A stretch of DNA of 63,552 nucleotides from Rickettsiales bacterium (GCA_025210695.1 JAOARE010000043.1:1-63552), one strand, 5' to 3'. Positions 19,343 through 28,633 are shown, counted from the stretch's first letter. Program-made: numbers and translations. The notes: generated by a model not told the origin, from the letters alone.

Positions 19343-19722
19343 ATGAAAATTAAAAATATTATTTTTATCATTATAGTTTTATTGTAATAAAAATGGTTGC
19401 GCAACCTATATTTGATAAGAGACCAATCATATTCGAATCATATAATACTGGACAAAAATTCGAAGTAGTTATTAGAGATATTTTTGTTAATGGTAGTGAT
19501 TTAGATAAAGCGGTAGATATTCTCCAGGATTCTAAAGCTAGCTGTAGGATTAAAATTAAAAATGATCTTACTGGTCATATGCCTGAAGGAGCCCAATTCG
19601 CAATATATTGCTATTATCGACCATATCTTTCTTTGCATCCGTTTTAGCTGTATAAAATTACTTTGTATGCGGATAAAAATCTTAAACTAATTGATTCTTG
19701 GAGTGAAATAACCAAGTATTGA
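19343..19722 (+). pseudogene. Decayed small secreted-protein gene
   Basis: An ATG at 19343 begins MKIKNIIFIIIVLL, a signal-peptide-like segment, and stops at TAA. One base shift leads into the frame MVAQPIFDKRPIIFESYNTG, which runs to an in-frame TAG at 19645 and then continues open as LYKITLYADKNLKLIDSWSE to a TGA at 19720. One frameshift and one nonsense change therefore separate three parts of what looks like one exported protein of about 125 residues. No family is recognised. The middle part alone (84 codons from 19393) has no ribosome-binding site. Chance open frames cannot be excluded. Confidence 0.45.
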
Positions 19723-20003
19723 GAAATTTTAGAGTTTGTAAGCGTATACATTCACTTAACGATCTACTACATTACAAACTAGCCACCTGCTCCGCACCCT
19801 TCAGAAAACCTCATGTTTTAAAGTGAAGAAAATTTATTTTTAGTGCCATACACTCCGCCATCTTCTTGTCTTTTATTTAGTGCCACTCCCTGATCCCTAT
19901 GTTCCTTATAGTTTATAAACCAAACAAAATAAATAACACTCTAGTTCATTTTTTGCTAGACAAATATTCCTTATGGTTATATAAAATCTGTACTGAATCT
20001 AAA
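19723..20003. other. Non-coding stretch before the CAT tRNA
   Basis: No gene is supported. An imperfect repeat TTTAGTGCCA occurs at about 19858 and 19898, and the segment near 19785-19805 is C-rich like the region after tRNA-Ser. The last 50 bases hold the tRNA promoter. Confidence 0.45.
19957..19985 (+). promoter_or_regulatory. Promoter of the CAT-anticodon tRNA
   Basis: TAGACA (19957-19962) and TATAAA (19980-19985) are spaced 17 bases apart, with the -10 element ending 18 bases before the tRNA. Confidence 0.55.
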
Positions 20004-20080
20004 GGGCCTGTAGTTCAGTTGGTTAGAACACACCGCTCATAACGGTGGAGTCGTAGGTTCAAGTCCTACCGGGCCCACCA
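20004..20080 (+). tRNA. tRNA with CAT anticodon (Ile2 or elongator Met)
   Basis: The 77-base cloverleaf has acceptor GGGCCTG, anticodon stem CACCG closing the loop CTCATAA (anticodon CAT), T arm AGGTTCAAGTCCT and encoded CCA. A paired G1-C72 excludes the initiator. The GGGCCTGTAG start closely resembles the tRNA-Ile(GAT) of this window, so a lysidine-modified Ile2 tRNA is somewhat more likely than elongator Met; sequence alone does not settle it. Confidence 0.93.
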
Positions 20081-20096
20081 CTATAAAAAGGAGCAA

Positions 20097-20120
20097 ATGA
20101 TTCAACTCTTGGAGATGTAA
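20097..20120 (+). CDS. Possible 7-codon leader ORF before comEC
   Basis: AAAAAGGAG with 3-base spacing precedes ATG at 20097, which opens MIQLLEM and stops with TAA at 20118-20120. The TTG start of comEC follows immediately. The arrangement would allow terminating ribosomes to restart at once on comEC. It may also be coincidence in an AT-rich leader. Confidence 0.3.
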   Translation: MIQLLEM

Positions 20121-22028
20121 TTGTTAGCTAATTTTTTAAGTGAAGAAAGAATACAATTACCCTGCTGGATTCCTATATTTATAGCAATAGGAATCTTAAT
20201 AGGATTCAGCACCACTCCAATAAATCTTCTCTATCTTTGTTTACCACTTTGTTCTCTGCTCATAGCTGCATTCTTCTGTCCTATTTTAATTCTTAGAATA
20301 ATTTTAATTGCTTTTTTATCAATATTAATTGGTTTATTAGCTATAACTCTAAGGCTTAAAATGGTTAACTCACCCATTGTTCCATTTGATGATCAATTCT
20401 CCATTGTAAGAGGAAGAATTGATAATATTACCCCTCTTGATCATGGCCATCGTGTTTTAATGAGTAATTTAAAAATAAGAAATTTAGAAAAAGAAAAAAC
20501 TCCTGAAAGAATTCGTTTAACCTTCCGCACCCCATTAAACAATGCAAAAATTGGTGATAGAGCAAAAGTAATGGCAATTCTTAGTAAACCTAGACAGCCT
20601 TATTTACCTAATAGTTATAATTTTGCCAGAGATGCTTATTTTAAAAAAATTGGCGCTGTTGGTCATAGTGTATCCGCATTCACGATAATTTCTGAAGACA
20701 AAAAATCCATTTTAGGAAAATTAAACACTCTAAGAAATAACATTCAGATCAGAGTTAATGAAGCTATTGGCAGTTACAATGGTAGTATTGCTACAGCTCT
20801 AATGCTTAATGAATATAGCAATATAGATAAAAAAGTATTACAAAACTTAAGAGCTACAGGCCTTGCCCATATCTTATCAGTATCTGGGATGCATTTAAGC
20901 TTAGTGGCAGCTATTTTCTTTTTTAGCTCCAGGCTGTTATTAAACTGCTTTGAACCTATTGCTTTAAGAGTTCACTGTAAAAAAATTGCCGCAACCATCT
21001 CTTTATTTGGAAGCTTAGCTTATTTACTTATTTCAGGAATGGAGGTGGCGGCGGTTAGGTCTTTTATAATGACCAGCATGATTATAATTTCAATAATACT
21101 TGATAGAACCTCAAATCCTATGCGTGCCATAGCATTAGCTGCCACGGTTATTCTAATTATTTCCCCAGAAAACATAATTCATCCTAGTTTTCAAATGTCC
21201 TTTGGAGCCGTACTGGCTTTAATTGCTTGCTATGAATTTTTTACTAAACTAAAATTCAATTTCTCTGAATTCAATTTTATTCAAAAGATTTTATTTTACC
21301 TTTTAAGCCTCAGCTTTTCATCGCTAGTTGCAGGTCTTGCCACCACCCCATTTGCCTTATATCATTTTAGCCAATCATCTAACTATAGTATTTTAGCTAA
21401 TTTACTGGCCGTGCCTATAACTTCATTCTGGTTAATGCCCTGCGTTGTTTTAAGCTTCTTGCTCTATCCATTCCATCTTGAGTTTTTAAGTTTATACCCA
21501 ATGCAATATGGTATCACGTTAATGCTAAATATTGCTGATTATGTTGCCAATTTGCCCCATTCGGTTAGCGTCTTTTCTAAACTTACTGATTCAAATATTC
21601 TTATTATAACCCTTGGTATATTATGGTTTTGTATTTGGAAAACTAAAATTAGAATGTTTGGAATATTGATTATAGCTTTAGGAATTTTGCTTCAATCTTT
21701 TGTTACCAAACCAGATGTTTTTGTTGATTGGGAAAGCAAAAAAATTGCAGTTTTAGACGACAAGAATCGTTTAATATTTCTAACAAAACAACTAGCCAAA
21801 TTTAAAAAGAAATTACTAATGAACCAATTAGGCACTGCAGAAGCTATGCGCTATCCAAAAGGAGAATCTAATAATCTTTATTGCCAAAAAAATAATTGTG
21901 TATTTGTTAAAGATCCATATAAGCTAGATATAGATATCAGCACTATGACTATAAAAACAACTAAAGATGGCGAAGAACAATCAGTTATTCATAAAACTCA
22001 AGGTACTGAATTCATTTATCTAAAATGA
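20121..22028 (+). CDS. comEC: ComEC/Rec2 family competence channel
   Basis: The 635-residue protein has an N-terminal membrane region, the extracytoplasmic DUF4131/OB-fold-like segment (about 90-195, with RPYLPNSYNFARDAYFKKIG), and the ComEC/Rec2 core beginning GLAHILSVSGMHLSLVAAIF and continuing through many helices. The C-terminal metallo-beta-lactamase domain of long ComEC proteins is absent; only about 95 residues follow the last helix. It would form the inner-membrane channel for imported single-stranded DNA. The TTG start has GGAG 6 bases upstream; no ATG fits. It ends 2 bases from convergent hemF. Confidence 0.88.
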   Translation: MLANFLSEERIQLPCWIPIFIAIGILIGFSTTPINLLYLCLPLCSLLIAAFFCPILILRIILIAFLSILIGLLAITLRLKMVNSPIVPFDDQFSIVRGRIDNITPLDHGHRVLMSNLKIRNLEKEKTPERIRLTFRTPLNNAKIGDRAKVMAILSKPRQPYLPNSYNFARDAYFKKIGAVGHSVSAFTIISEDKKSILGKLNTLRNNIQIRVNEAIGSYNGSIATALMLNEYSNIDKKVLQNLRATGLAHILSVSGMHLSLVAAIFFFSSRLLLNCFEPIALRVHCKKIAATISLFGSLAYLLISGMEVAAVRSFIMTSMIIISIILDRTSNPMRAIALAATVILIISPENIIHPSFQMSFGAVLALIACYEFFTKLKFNFSEFNFIQKILFYLLSLSFSSLVAGLATTPFALYHFSQSSNYSILANLLAVPITSFWLMPCVVLSFLLYPFHLEFLSLYPMQYGITLMLNIADYVANLPHSVSVFSKLTDSNILIITLGILWFCIWKTKIRMFGILIIALGILLQSFVTKPDVFVDWESKKIAVLDDKNRLIFLTKQLAKFKKKLLMNQLGTAEAMRYPKGESNNLYCQKNNCVFVKDPYKLDIDISTMTIKTTKDGEEQSVIHKTQGTEFIYLK

Positions 22029-22030
22029 GA

Positions 22031-22837
22031 TTAATCCCACTTGGCTACAGGAGGAAGAGACATTAAAATTGCCTCAATGTTTCCTCCTGTCATAAAGCCA
22101 AATTTTGTACCTCTGTCATAGACAAGATTAAACTCTGCATATCTTCCTCTTTTACGAAGTTGAATTTCTCTTTGCTCTTCTGTCCATGGCTTATTTTTAT
22201 GTGTTAGTACAATCTCAGGATAAACCTTTAAGAATGCTTCCCCCACATCTTTAGTGAATGCAAAATCTGCTGCAAAACTTCCGCTATTTATATAATCATA
22301 AAAAATTCCACCAACTCCTCTGGCTTCATTACGATGCTTGATAAAGAAATATTCATCAGCCCATTTTTTAAATTTCTCATAATATTCAGGATTATGCTTA
22401 GCGCAAGCCTGTTTAAACTCCTGGTGAAACTTACGAGTATCTTCATCATTCTCAATCATGGGATTTAAATCAGCACCACCACCAAACCAAGTTTTACTGG
22501 TCTCAATATAACGAGTATTCATATGCACTGCGGGAACTAATGGAGAACGCATATGAGCAACTAACGAAATTCCTGTAGCAAAAAACCTTGGGTCTTCTTC
22601 TGCCCCTGGAATGTTTTTACGAAACTCGGGAGAAAATTCTCCATGCACAGTAGAAACATTAACCCCAACTTTTTCAAAAACTTTACCCTTCATCACAGAC
22701 ATAACGCCACCGCCACCGCCATCACGTTTCCACACCTTCTGAACAAATTTTCCTTCTCCATCTATCTCTTCAAACTTAGTACATATTCTATCTCTTAAAA
22801 AAGTAAACCATTCTTCTGATCTTTCTTTTTTATTCAT
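22031..22837 (-). CDS. hemF: Oxygen-dependent coproporphyrinogen III oxidase
   Basis: This 268-residue protein has the HemF hallmarks: the [12 protein letters not shown] substrate region near 40-52, [10 protein letters not shown] and [10 protein letters not shown] in the centre, [19 protein letters not shown], and near the C-terminus [18 protein letters not shown] followed by [13 protein letters not shown]. It converts coproporphyrinogen III to protoporphyrinogen IX with oxygen. The start at 22837 has a strong AGGAG 7 bases upstream. Aerobic heme synthesis fits the cytochrome maturation genes at 7.2-9.6 kb. Confidence 0.97.
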   Translation of the reverse strand: MNKKERSEEWFTFLRDRICTKFEEIDGEGKFVQKVWKRDGGGGGVMSVMKGKVFEKVGVNVSTVHGEFSPEFRKNIPGAEEDPRFFATGISLVAHMRSPLVPAVHMNTRYIETSKTWFGGGADLNPMIENDEDTRKFHQEFKQACAKHNPEYYEKFKKWADEYFFIKHRNEARGVGGIFYDYINSGSFAADFAFTKDVGEAFLKVYPEIVLTHKNKPWTEEQREIQLRKRGRYAEFNLVYDRGTKFGFMTGGNIEAILMSLPPVAKWD

Positions 22838-23013
22838 AATGTATCTCCTATGTTTAGGGGTTTTAAATATTACGCCCTCAAAATATATGAGTTTAAATAA
22901 AATTTACAGAACATAATCGCCTATCAAGCATTTTTCTTAATCTTTAATTAACTTATCTGATTTAATACTAACCCTATAGTGATAGATATAAACTCCAATT
23001 AAAGAGGTTGGGT

Positions 23014-24540
23014 ATGAAAGAGAAAGGTGGAGACAATGCAAAAGATGATGAAAAAGAAGAACCAGGTGAACGTCCTTCATCTTCAGTAGTTTCTGACTAT
23101 CTACCTAGCATGATATCCTTTGTGCCGCTTGTTATAACCCTAAGATATCTCCCCATAAGCTCTAATAGCGCAAGCGTAGCATCCTCCAGTTCTGATCCTT
23201 ATCCAACAGAGGAGGAAGGCACTGATTATTTATATTATGCAACTATGTTTCCTGTTTTAATGCTTAGTGCATTTTGTATGGTAACTTTTCTCTGCAATGC
23301 CATATTTGGAAGAAGACCAGATTTTGATGGTCGTCATAACCCAGTATCACATCAAATAGCTGAAAATATTGGAGATGCTGTAGCTCCTACTTTAGCAGTA
23401 TTTAGTACTATTATTAGACTCACCTCAACAACCATTCTAGGACAAAGAGCAACAGCAATAAACCGCTTTGTTAATAGAGGATTTGTAGCTGCTGATGTGG
23501 CTGCAAGAGCCGTCACCACTGCCGATGAACTTTATGATCATGCGATGGATAGATGCCCTATGCCAAACACTGGGAATATGAGAAGAATAGAATATGTAGC
23601 AATGCTTACAGAAAATTTTATTGTAGGGACTATAGAATTTCTAACTCATGGAATATTCGCCGCTATGAATATGGGAATGACTAGGATTTCTCTTACCCCT
23701 CAAAATAGATTATATGTGCTTGCTGGAATTTATAGAACCGCAGATCTTGCCGAAACCTTCTTTGTTACTTATACGGATGACCTTGCTTGGTTCTTAGAAC
23801 ACATTGTTGACACTCCCCCTATAGCAAGAATTTTAAGATCTACAGGAATTGCTGATCCTGAACACCCCATTCATGGAGTTGCCCCTAGGAATATTCCTGA
23901 AAGAATACAAGATGGAATAGAGGGTATAGGAAAAACCATAAAAGATGCAGCCCATAATGTAGAAGGTGGTTTTGAACATTTTGGAAAAAATGTACAAAAA
24001 TTCTTTACCGGCAATGATGAGAACAAGAAGGAAGTAGATAATCAAGATGATGGTGGAGGTAAAATGTCTCCAGAAGAGCTGGATGAATATAATCAGCAAC
24101 AAGCACAACAAAATGAAGATCAACAGGAAATTCCTGAACATTGGGTATCTCAACTCTTTAGTGAATTTCCCGCAATATACGGAGGACTATCAGAAGAAGA
24201 TGATAATAATCTTAGCATTGGAGAAATGATTATTGATGCTCTTGGCCCAGACACACGTGACATTGGCACGAACACAGAAAGAGGAAATATTTTAGCATAT
24301 CAAAACCTGAATGGCTCAACTAATATTGAAGGGGGGAGTTTTGATATTAACTTCCACACCACCTCTAGAGATGAAGCCAGCAGTAAACATAGAGGACTGA
24401 ATGGATTAGTTAGAGGGCAACACCCAAGTCATTTAACTACCATAGATGGAATTAAAATTCACTCATATATCAATTCTGAAGGACATCTTGTTATAGTCCT
24501 GGGCGAAATTTCTGCAGAAGTAACTTCCCATAGCTCTTAA
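23014..24540 (+). CDS. Orphan membrane protein, 508 residues
   Basis: No family is recognised. From the ATG at 23014 (AGAGG about 7 bases upstream; an in-frame TTG at 23008 is less likely) the protein has an acidic-basic N-terminal tail and two hydrophobic segments near residues 30-45 and 75-100 (YYATMFPVLMLSAFCMVTFL). A helical, moderately hydrophobic central region follows (about 115-270), then a charged hinge (NDENKKEVDNQDDGGGK), a Gln-rich patch (YNQQQAQQNEDQQE) and a C-terminal segment rich in Asn, Ser and Gly. It is monocistronic, with hemF divergent. The composition suggests a lineage-specific envelope or secreted protein. Confidence 0.7.
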   Translation: MKEKGGDNAKDDEKEEPGERPSSSVVSDYLPSMISFVPLVITLRYLPISSNSASVASSSSDPYPTEEEGTDYLYYATMFPVLMLSAFCMVTFLCNAIFGRRPDFDGRHNPVSHQIAENIGDAVAPTLAVFSTIIRLTSTTILGQRATAINRFVNRGFVAADVAARAVTTADELYDHAMDRCPMPNTGNMRRIEYVAMLTENFIVGTIEFLTHGIFAAMNMGMTRISLTPQNRLYVLAGIYRTADLAETFFVTYTDDLAWFLEHIVDTPPIARILRSTGIADPEHPIHGVAPRNIPERIQDGIEGIGKTIKDAAHNVEGGFEHFGKNVQKFFTGNDENKKEVDNQDDGGGKMSPEELDEYNQQQAQQNEDQQEIPEHWVSQLFSEFPAIYGGLSEEDDNNLSIGEMIIDALGPDTRDIGTNTERGNILAYQNLNGSTNIEGGSFDINFHTTSRDEASSKHRGLNGLVRGQHPSHLTTIDGIKIHSYINSEGHLVIVLGEISAEVTSHSS

Positions 24541-24646
24541 CAACCACAAATAACTTTATTTATCAAAACCTATAATAATAATTTACAAATAGAAATTGCC
24601 TAGCTATTTTGAGGTTACTACAAATACTATAGCAAGGATGCTAACA

Positions 24647-26173
24647 ATGGTAGCGCATATAAACACAGTTACTTTTCATGGAATTGAAGCAGTAGATGTT
24701 AATGTTCAAGTTCATTTCTCTCCAGGCATGCCAGCTTTTTCTTTAGTTGGTCTTCCAGATAAAACTATTGCTGAATCTAAAGAGCGTATTCGTGCCGCTC
24801 TTCATTCCATTGGATTAATGCTACCGGCTCAAAGAATCATTGTGAATCTCTCTCCTGCTGATTTAGTAAAAGAAGGCAGTCATTTCGATTTACCAATTGC
24901 TCTTGGATTGCTCATCAATATGGGAGTTATTAAATCTGAAGAAGTGAAAGATTATCTTATCTTAGGAGAATTAGCATTAGATGGAGGATTAATTCCAGTA
25001 AATGGAATTTTGCCCGCAGCTATCGGGGCTAATCAACGTAATTGTGGAATAATATGCCCCGAAGCCAATGGCCAAGAAGCAGCCTGGTCTGGTAATAACA
25101 ATATAATTGCCGCTGCAAATATTATCCAATTGATTAATCATTTAAAAGAAAGGCAATGCATCGCTCAGCCAAAAATAACTGAAAATAAAACCCCTTTCTC
25201 ACATATGCTAGATTTAAAAGATGTTAAAGGACAAGAAACTGCAAAAAGAGCTTTAGAGATTGCAGCCAGCGGTGGACATAATATGCTAATGGCCGGAGCG
25301 CCTGGAGCAGGAAAGTCAATGCTCGCTGCAAGAATGCCAAGTATTTTGCCAGCTATGACACCCGGTGAAATATTAGAATGCAGTATGATCTCCAGCATTG
25401 CTGGAGATATTAACGATGGTAACTTAAAAACCACCCGTCCTTTTAGAGCACCACATCATTCTTGTTCTATGCCTGCCATGGTGGGGGGAGGAGCAAACAA
25501 AAGAGTTATGCCTGGTGAAATATCTCTTGCTCATAATGGAGTATTATTCTTAGATGAACTGCCTGAATTCCCAAGAGCAGTGGTAGATTCTCTTCGTCAA
25601 CCTTTGGAAGAAGGAAAAGTGAATATTTCACGCGCTAATTATCATGTAACTTACCCAGCTAAATTTCAGCTCATTGCTGCTATGAATCCATGTCGTTGTG
25701 GATTTTTAGGAGATGGAGAAAGAGAATGCAACAAAGCTCCACGTTGTGGAACAGATTACCAAAGCAAAATATCAGGCCCATTTTTTGATCGCATTGATAT
25801 TTATCTAGAGGTTAATACTAGCTCCATCGATGATATCCTCCATAGTAAAGAGGCAGAAAGCTCTCAAAATATTGCAAAGCGTGTGCAAATGTCTAGAGAT
25901 CTACAAGAAGCTAGGTATAAAAATTATGGAATAAAAAATAATTCAGAGTTACATGGCAATCTAATCAAAGAATTTGCTGAACCTACGGCAGAAGCAAAAA
26001 CGCTCCTCAATAATGCAGCAGATAAATTGAAACTATCAATGCGTGGATATAATAGAATCTTAAAACTTGCTAGATCAATAGCAGACTTAGCTGGCGAAGT
26101 AGACATCAACAAAGCACATATATCAGAAGCACTTAACTATAGAAAACAACACTACAAACAGAATCTATTATAA
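24647..26173 (+). CDS. comM: YifB/ComM Mg-chelatase-like AAA+ ATPase
   Basis: From the ATG at 24647 (AAGGA 7 bases upstream) the protein has 508 residues, the family length. It has the N-terminal subdomain (PGMPAFSLVGLPDKTIAESK), the AAA+ core with Walker A GAPGAGKSM and Walker B LFLDELPEF, an internal Cys cluster (CRCGFLGDGERECNKAPRCG), and the C-terminal SMRGYNRILKLARSIADLAG. ComM is a branch-migration helicase that aids integration of imported DNA, so it pairs functionally with comEC 4 kb upstream. Two earlier in-frame starts (ATG 24638, TTG 24596) are less consistent with the family. Confidence 0.95.
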   Translation: MVAHINTVTFHGIEAVDVNVQVHFSPGMPAFSLVGLPDKTIAESKERIRAALHSIGLMLPAQRIIVNLSPADLVKEGSHFDLPIALGLLINMGVIKSEEVKDYLILGELALDGGLIPVNGILPAAIGANQRNCGIICPEANGQEAAWSGNNNIIAAANIIQLINHLKERQCIAQPKITENKTPFSHMLDLKDVKGQETAKRALEIAASGGHNMLMAGAPGAGKSMLAARMPSILPAMTPGEILECSMISSIAGDINDGNLKTTRPFRAPHHSCSMPAMVGGGANKRVMPGEISLAHNGVLFLDELPEFPRAVVDSLRQPLEEGKVNISRANYHVTYPAKFQLIAAMNPCRCGFLGDGERECNKAPRCGTDYQSKISGPFFDRIDIYLEVNTSSIDDILHSKEAESSQNIAKRVQMSRDLQEARYKNYGIKNNSELHGNLIKEFAEPTAEAKTLLNNAADKLKLSMRGYNRILKLARSIADLAGEVDINKAHISEALNYRKQHYKQNLL

Positions 26174-26189
26174 AATTCAAGTATTTTCT

Positions 26190-26218
26190 TTGACTAATTA
26201 AGTAATAAATATTATACT
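26190..26218 (+). promoter_or_regulatory. Promoter of rpsA
   Basis: TTGACT (26190-26195) and TATACT (26213-26218) with 17-base spacing form one of the best consensus matches in the window. Transcription from here would give a leader of about 125 bases before the rpsA ATG. Confidence 0.7.
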
Positions 26219-26224
26219 TCATCA

Positions 26225-26351
26225 TCTTAACGCTTTCATCTTAGAAGCTATAAGAAAATTACTGCTTGAATCCACCCAAGGATATCAAGTTCTTTATTAA
26301 CATCTAGTAAAAAGAACTCCCAAGTTCTTTATGTAAAGGTACATTAAATAT
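26225..26351 (+). promoter_or_regulatory. Structured 5' leader of rpsA, possible autoregulatory element
   Basis: AAAGAACT at 26311-26318 can pair with AGTTCTTT at 26323-26330 (4-base loop) or with an identical AGTTCTTT at 26288-26295 (15-base loop), so two mutually exclusive hairpins are possible. The downstream one ends 21 bases before the ATG. The ribosome-binding site is weak (AAAGG 12 bases before the start). In Enterobacteria S1 represses its own translation through leader hairpins lacking a good Shine-Dalgarno site; a similar role here is inferred. Confidence 0.5.
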
Positions 26352-28085
26352 ATGGCCAAATTATCGAAGGAAAGATTCAGAGAAAATACCGATATCATTG
26401 AAAATTTTAAAACAAACGAAGTCTTCGCTGATTTACTCGCAAACGCAGTACATCATAACATAAAAGAAGGTAGCTTAGTTTTCGGTGAAATTATTCGTTT
26501 AGATAATGAGTGCGCAACAGTGGATGTTGGCGCAAAAAATGAAGGTCAAGTGCCTTTAAAAGAATTCATGTTCGACGGAGAAATGCCAGAATTAAATATA
26601 GGCGATAAAGTCGAAGTATATGTAGATAAAATGGAAAGCAGAGGTGGTAAAACCATCTTAAGTAGAGAAAAAGCTATTCGTGAAAAATACTGGGCAGTGC
26701 TTGAAGGAGCTTTAGAAAAAGGAGAAACAGTAACTGCTACCATCTTTGGAAAGGGTACAGGGGGTTACACTGTTGACCTTAACGGTATTGTTGCTTTCTT
26801 ACCTGGAAGTCAGGTTGATATCAGACCGATAAAAGATATCACTCCTCTAATGGGGATTACGCAACCCTTTATGATTCTAAAAATTGACCGCGAACAAGGA
26901 AATGTTGTTGTTTCTCGTAGAGCAATTCTAGAAGGTTCAAGAGAAGAAGCTCGTCATGAATTACTTGCTAACATAAAAGAAAATCAAGTTCTTGAAGGTG
27001 TTGTTAAAAACATCACAGATTATGGTGCATTTATTGACTTAGGTAGCGTTGATGGATTATTACATGTTACTGATATTTCTTGGGGTAGAATCAACCATCC
27101 TTCTGAAGTTTTAACTTTAGGACAAGTGGTTAATGTTAAAGTTATTAAATTTAACGAAGAAAGCAAACGCATCTCTCTAGGCATGAAACAATTAGAAAAC
27201 AATCCATGGCAAAGCATTGAAAGTAAATATCCTAAAGGCTCAAGAATGAGCGGGAAAGTTACTAACATTACAGACTATGGTGTGTTTATTGAACTTGAAC
27301 CAGGTATTGAAGGTTTAGTTCATGTATCGGAAGTTAGCTGGACTAAAAACAATATCCATCCTAAGAAAATGGTAAACCTTGGTCAGGAAGTTGAATTCAT
27401 CATTCTTGATATCGATGCGACAAAACATCGTATTTCTTTAGGCATGAAACAATGCATTGATAATCCTTGGGCGTCATTTGCTGAAAAACACCCTGTTGGA
27501 ACAGTATTACAAGGCGAAGTAAAAAACATTGTTGATTTTGGTTTATTCGTTGGATTTAACAATGATATTGATGGATTAGTTCATTTATCGGACCTTTCAT
27601 GGGAAGAAGACAATATCGATAAGTTAAAACAATATCAAAAAGAACAAATGATTGATGTGAAAGTTTTAGCAATTGATGTTGAAAAAGAAAGAATTAGTCT
27701 TGGTATTAAACAGCTTACTGAAGAATCAGCAGCTTCTAAAGCAAGCTCTGAATATAAAAAAGGGCAAATAGTCAAAGGTAAAGTTACTGAAGTTAAAGAT
27801 GATTCTATAATCTTAGAAATTACCGAAGAAATTTCTGGGTTAGTTAAAAAGATCGACTTATCCTCAAATAAAGATAATCAAAAATGTGATTTATTCAGTA
27901 TTGGCGATGAAGTGGAAGGAAAAGTAAAAAGCTTTAACTCAACTACAAAAGTAGTTTCTTTATCTATTAAAGCTTTAGAAGACGATGAACATAAAAAAGC
28001 TATCGCTGAGTATTCTGGATCTGACTCTGGAAGTACCGGAGCAAGCTTGGGCGATATTTTAGGACAAGCTCTTAATAAAAAATAG
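26352..28085 (+). CDS. rpsA: 30S ribosomal protein S1
   Basis: The 577-residue protein has about six S1 domains in tandem. The central ones show the repeated pattern KNITDYGAFIDLGSVDGLLH, NITDYGVFIELEPGIEGLVH and NIVDFGLFVGFNNDIDGLVH with KRISLGMKQLENNPW-type endings. The N-terminal domains carry the ribosome-binding function, the central ones bind mRNA. The C-terminal domain is more divergent. It has its own promoter and leader, and a hairpin terminator follows. Confidence 0.98.
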   Translation: MAKLSKERFRENTDIIENFKTNEVFADLLANAVHHNIKEGSLVFGEIIRLDNECATVDVGAKNEGQVPLKEFMFDGEMPELNIGDKVEVYVDKMESRGGKTILSREKAIREKYWAVLEGALEKGETVTATIFGKGTGGYTVDLNGIVAFLPGSQVDIRPIKDITPLMGITQPFMILKIDREQGNVVVSRRAILEGSREEARHELLANIKENQVLEGVVKNITDYGAFIDLGSVDGLLHVTDISWGRINHPSEVLTLGQVVNVKVIKFNEESKRISLGMKQLENNPWQSIESKYPKGSRMSGKVTNITDYGVFIELEPGIEGLVHVSEVSWTKNNIHPKKMVNLGQEVEFIILDIDATKHRISLGMKQCIDNPWASFAEKHPVGTVLQGEVKNIVDFGLFVGFNNDIDGLVHLSDLSWEEDNIDKLKQYQKEQMIDVKVLAIDVEKERISLGIKQLTEESAASKASSEYKKGQIVKGKVTEVKDDSIILEITEEISGLVKKIDLSSNKDNQKCDLFSIGDEVEGKVKSFNSTTKVVSLSIKALEDDEHKKAIAEYSGSDSGSTGASLGDILGQALNKK

Positions 28086-28100
28086 CATCAAGCAATAAAG

Positions 28101-28133
28101 TGTTGTTATCTCTAATTTTTAGGGATAACAACA
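28101..28133 (+). terminator. Terminator of rpsA
   Basis: TGTTGTTATC (28101-28110) and GATAACAACA (28124-28133) form a 10-base stem with a 13-base loop, 15 bases after the rpsA stop. The following tract is only weakly T-rich. Confidence 0.55.
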
Positions 28134-28177
28134 TAACCTATTACTCTTAAAAATTATATTATATATAAGAAGAATAT

Positions 28178-28203
28178 ATCCCCGAACAAGAACGTTCGAG
28201 GAT
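28178..28203 (-). terminator. Hairpin downstream of ndk
   Basis: On the minus strand, ATCC and CGAAC pair with GTTCG and GGAT around a single mismatch and a 6-base loop, 13 bases after the ndk stop. An AT-rich tract with TTCTTC follows. Confidence 0.5.
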
Positions 28204-28216
28204 GATAGGGATTTAA

Positions 28217-28633
28217 TTAACCAACGATCTCGTTTGGGTCAAAGAAGAAATTAATCTCAATAGCTGCATTTTCATCACTATCTGAGCCGTGAACAGTGTT
28301 TCTTTCTATATCCACCGCTAGTTCTTTACGAATAGTACCAGCTTCAGCATCTTTAGGGTTAGTTGCTCCCATTACTTGACGATATAGAGGCACTGCATTT
28401 TCTGCTTCTAATACCTGAACTACAACGGGACCAGAAGTCATAAAACTAACTAAATCATTGAAAAAAGGACGCTCTTTATGAACCTCATAAAACTCTTCAG
28501 CTTGAGCCTTGCTTAGCAAAACTCTTTTTTGAGCAATGATACGAAACCCTGCAGCTTCAATAATAGTATTTACTTTTCCTGTGATATTACGTTCTGTAGC
28601 ATCAGGTTTAATAATAGACAATGTTCTAGTCAT
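28217..28633 (-). CDS. ndk: Nucleoside diphosphate kinase
   Basis: The 138-residue protein is of normal length. It begins [15 protein letters not shown] and carries the catalytic His115 in [16 protein letters not shown], plus the [13 protein letters not shown] strand. It balances nucleoside triphosphate pools by phosphotransfer through the phosphohistidine. A perfect AGGAG lies 7 bases before the ATG. It is monocistronic, with hairpins on the downstream side. Confidence 0.98.
   Translation of the reverse strand: MTRTLSIIKPDATERNITGKVNTIIEAAGFRIIAQKRVLLSKAQAEEFYEVHKERPFFNDLVSFMTSGPVVVQVLEAENAVPLYRQVMGATNPKDAEAGTIRKELAVDIERNTVHGSDSDENAAIEINFFFDPNEIVG

Noticed and set aside
23833-24153. Leftward 106-codon hydrophobic frame
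   Set aside because: Antisense of the orphan membrane protein gene; apparent helices are an artefact of composition.
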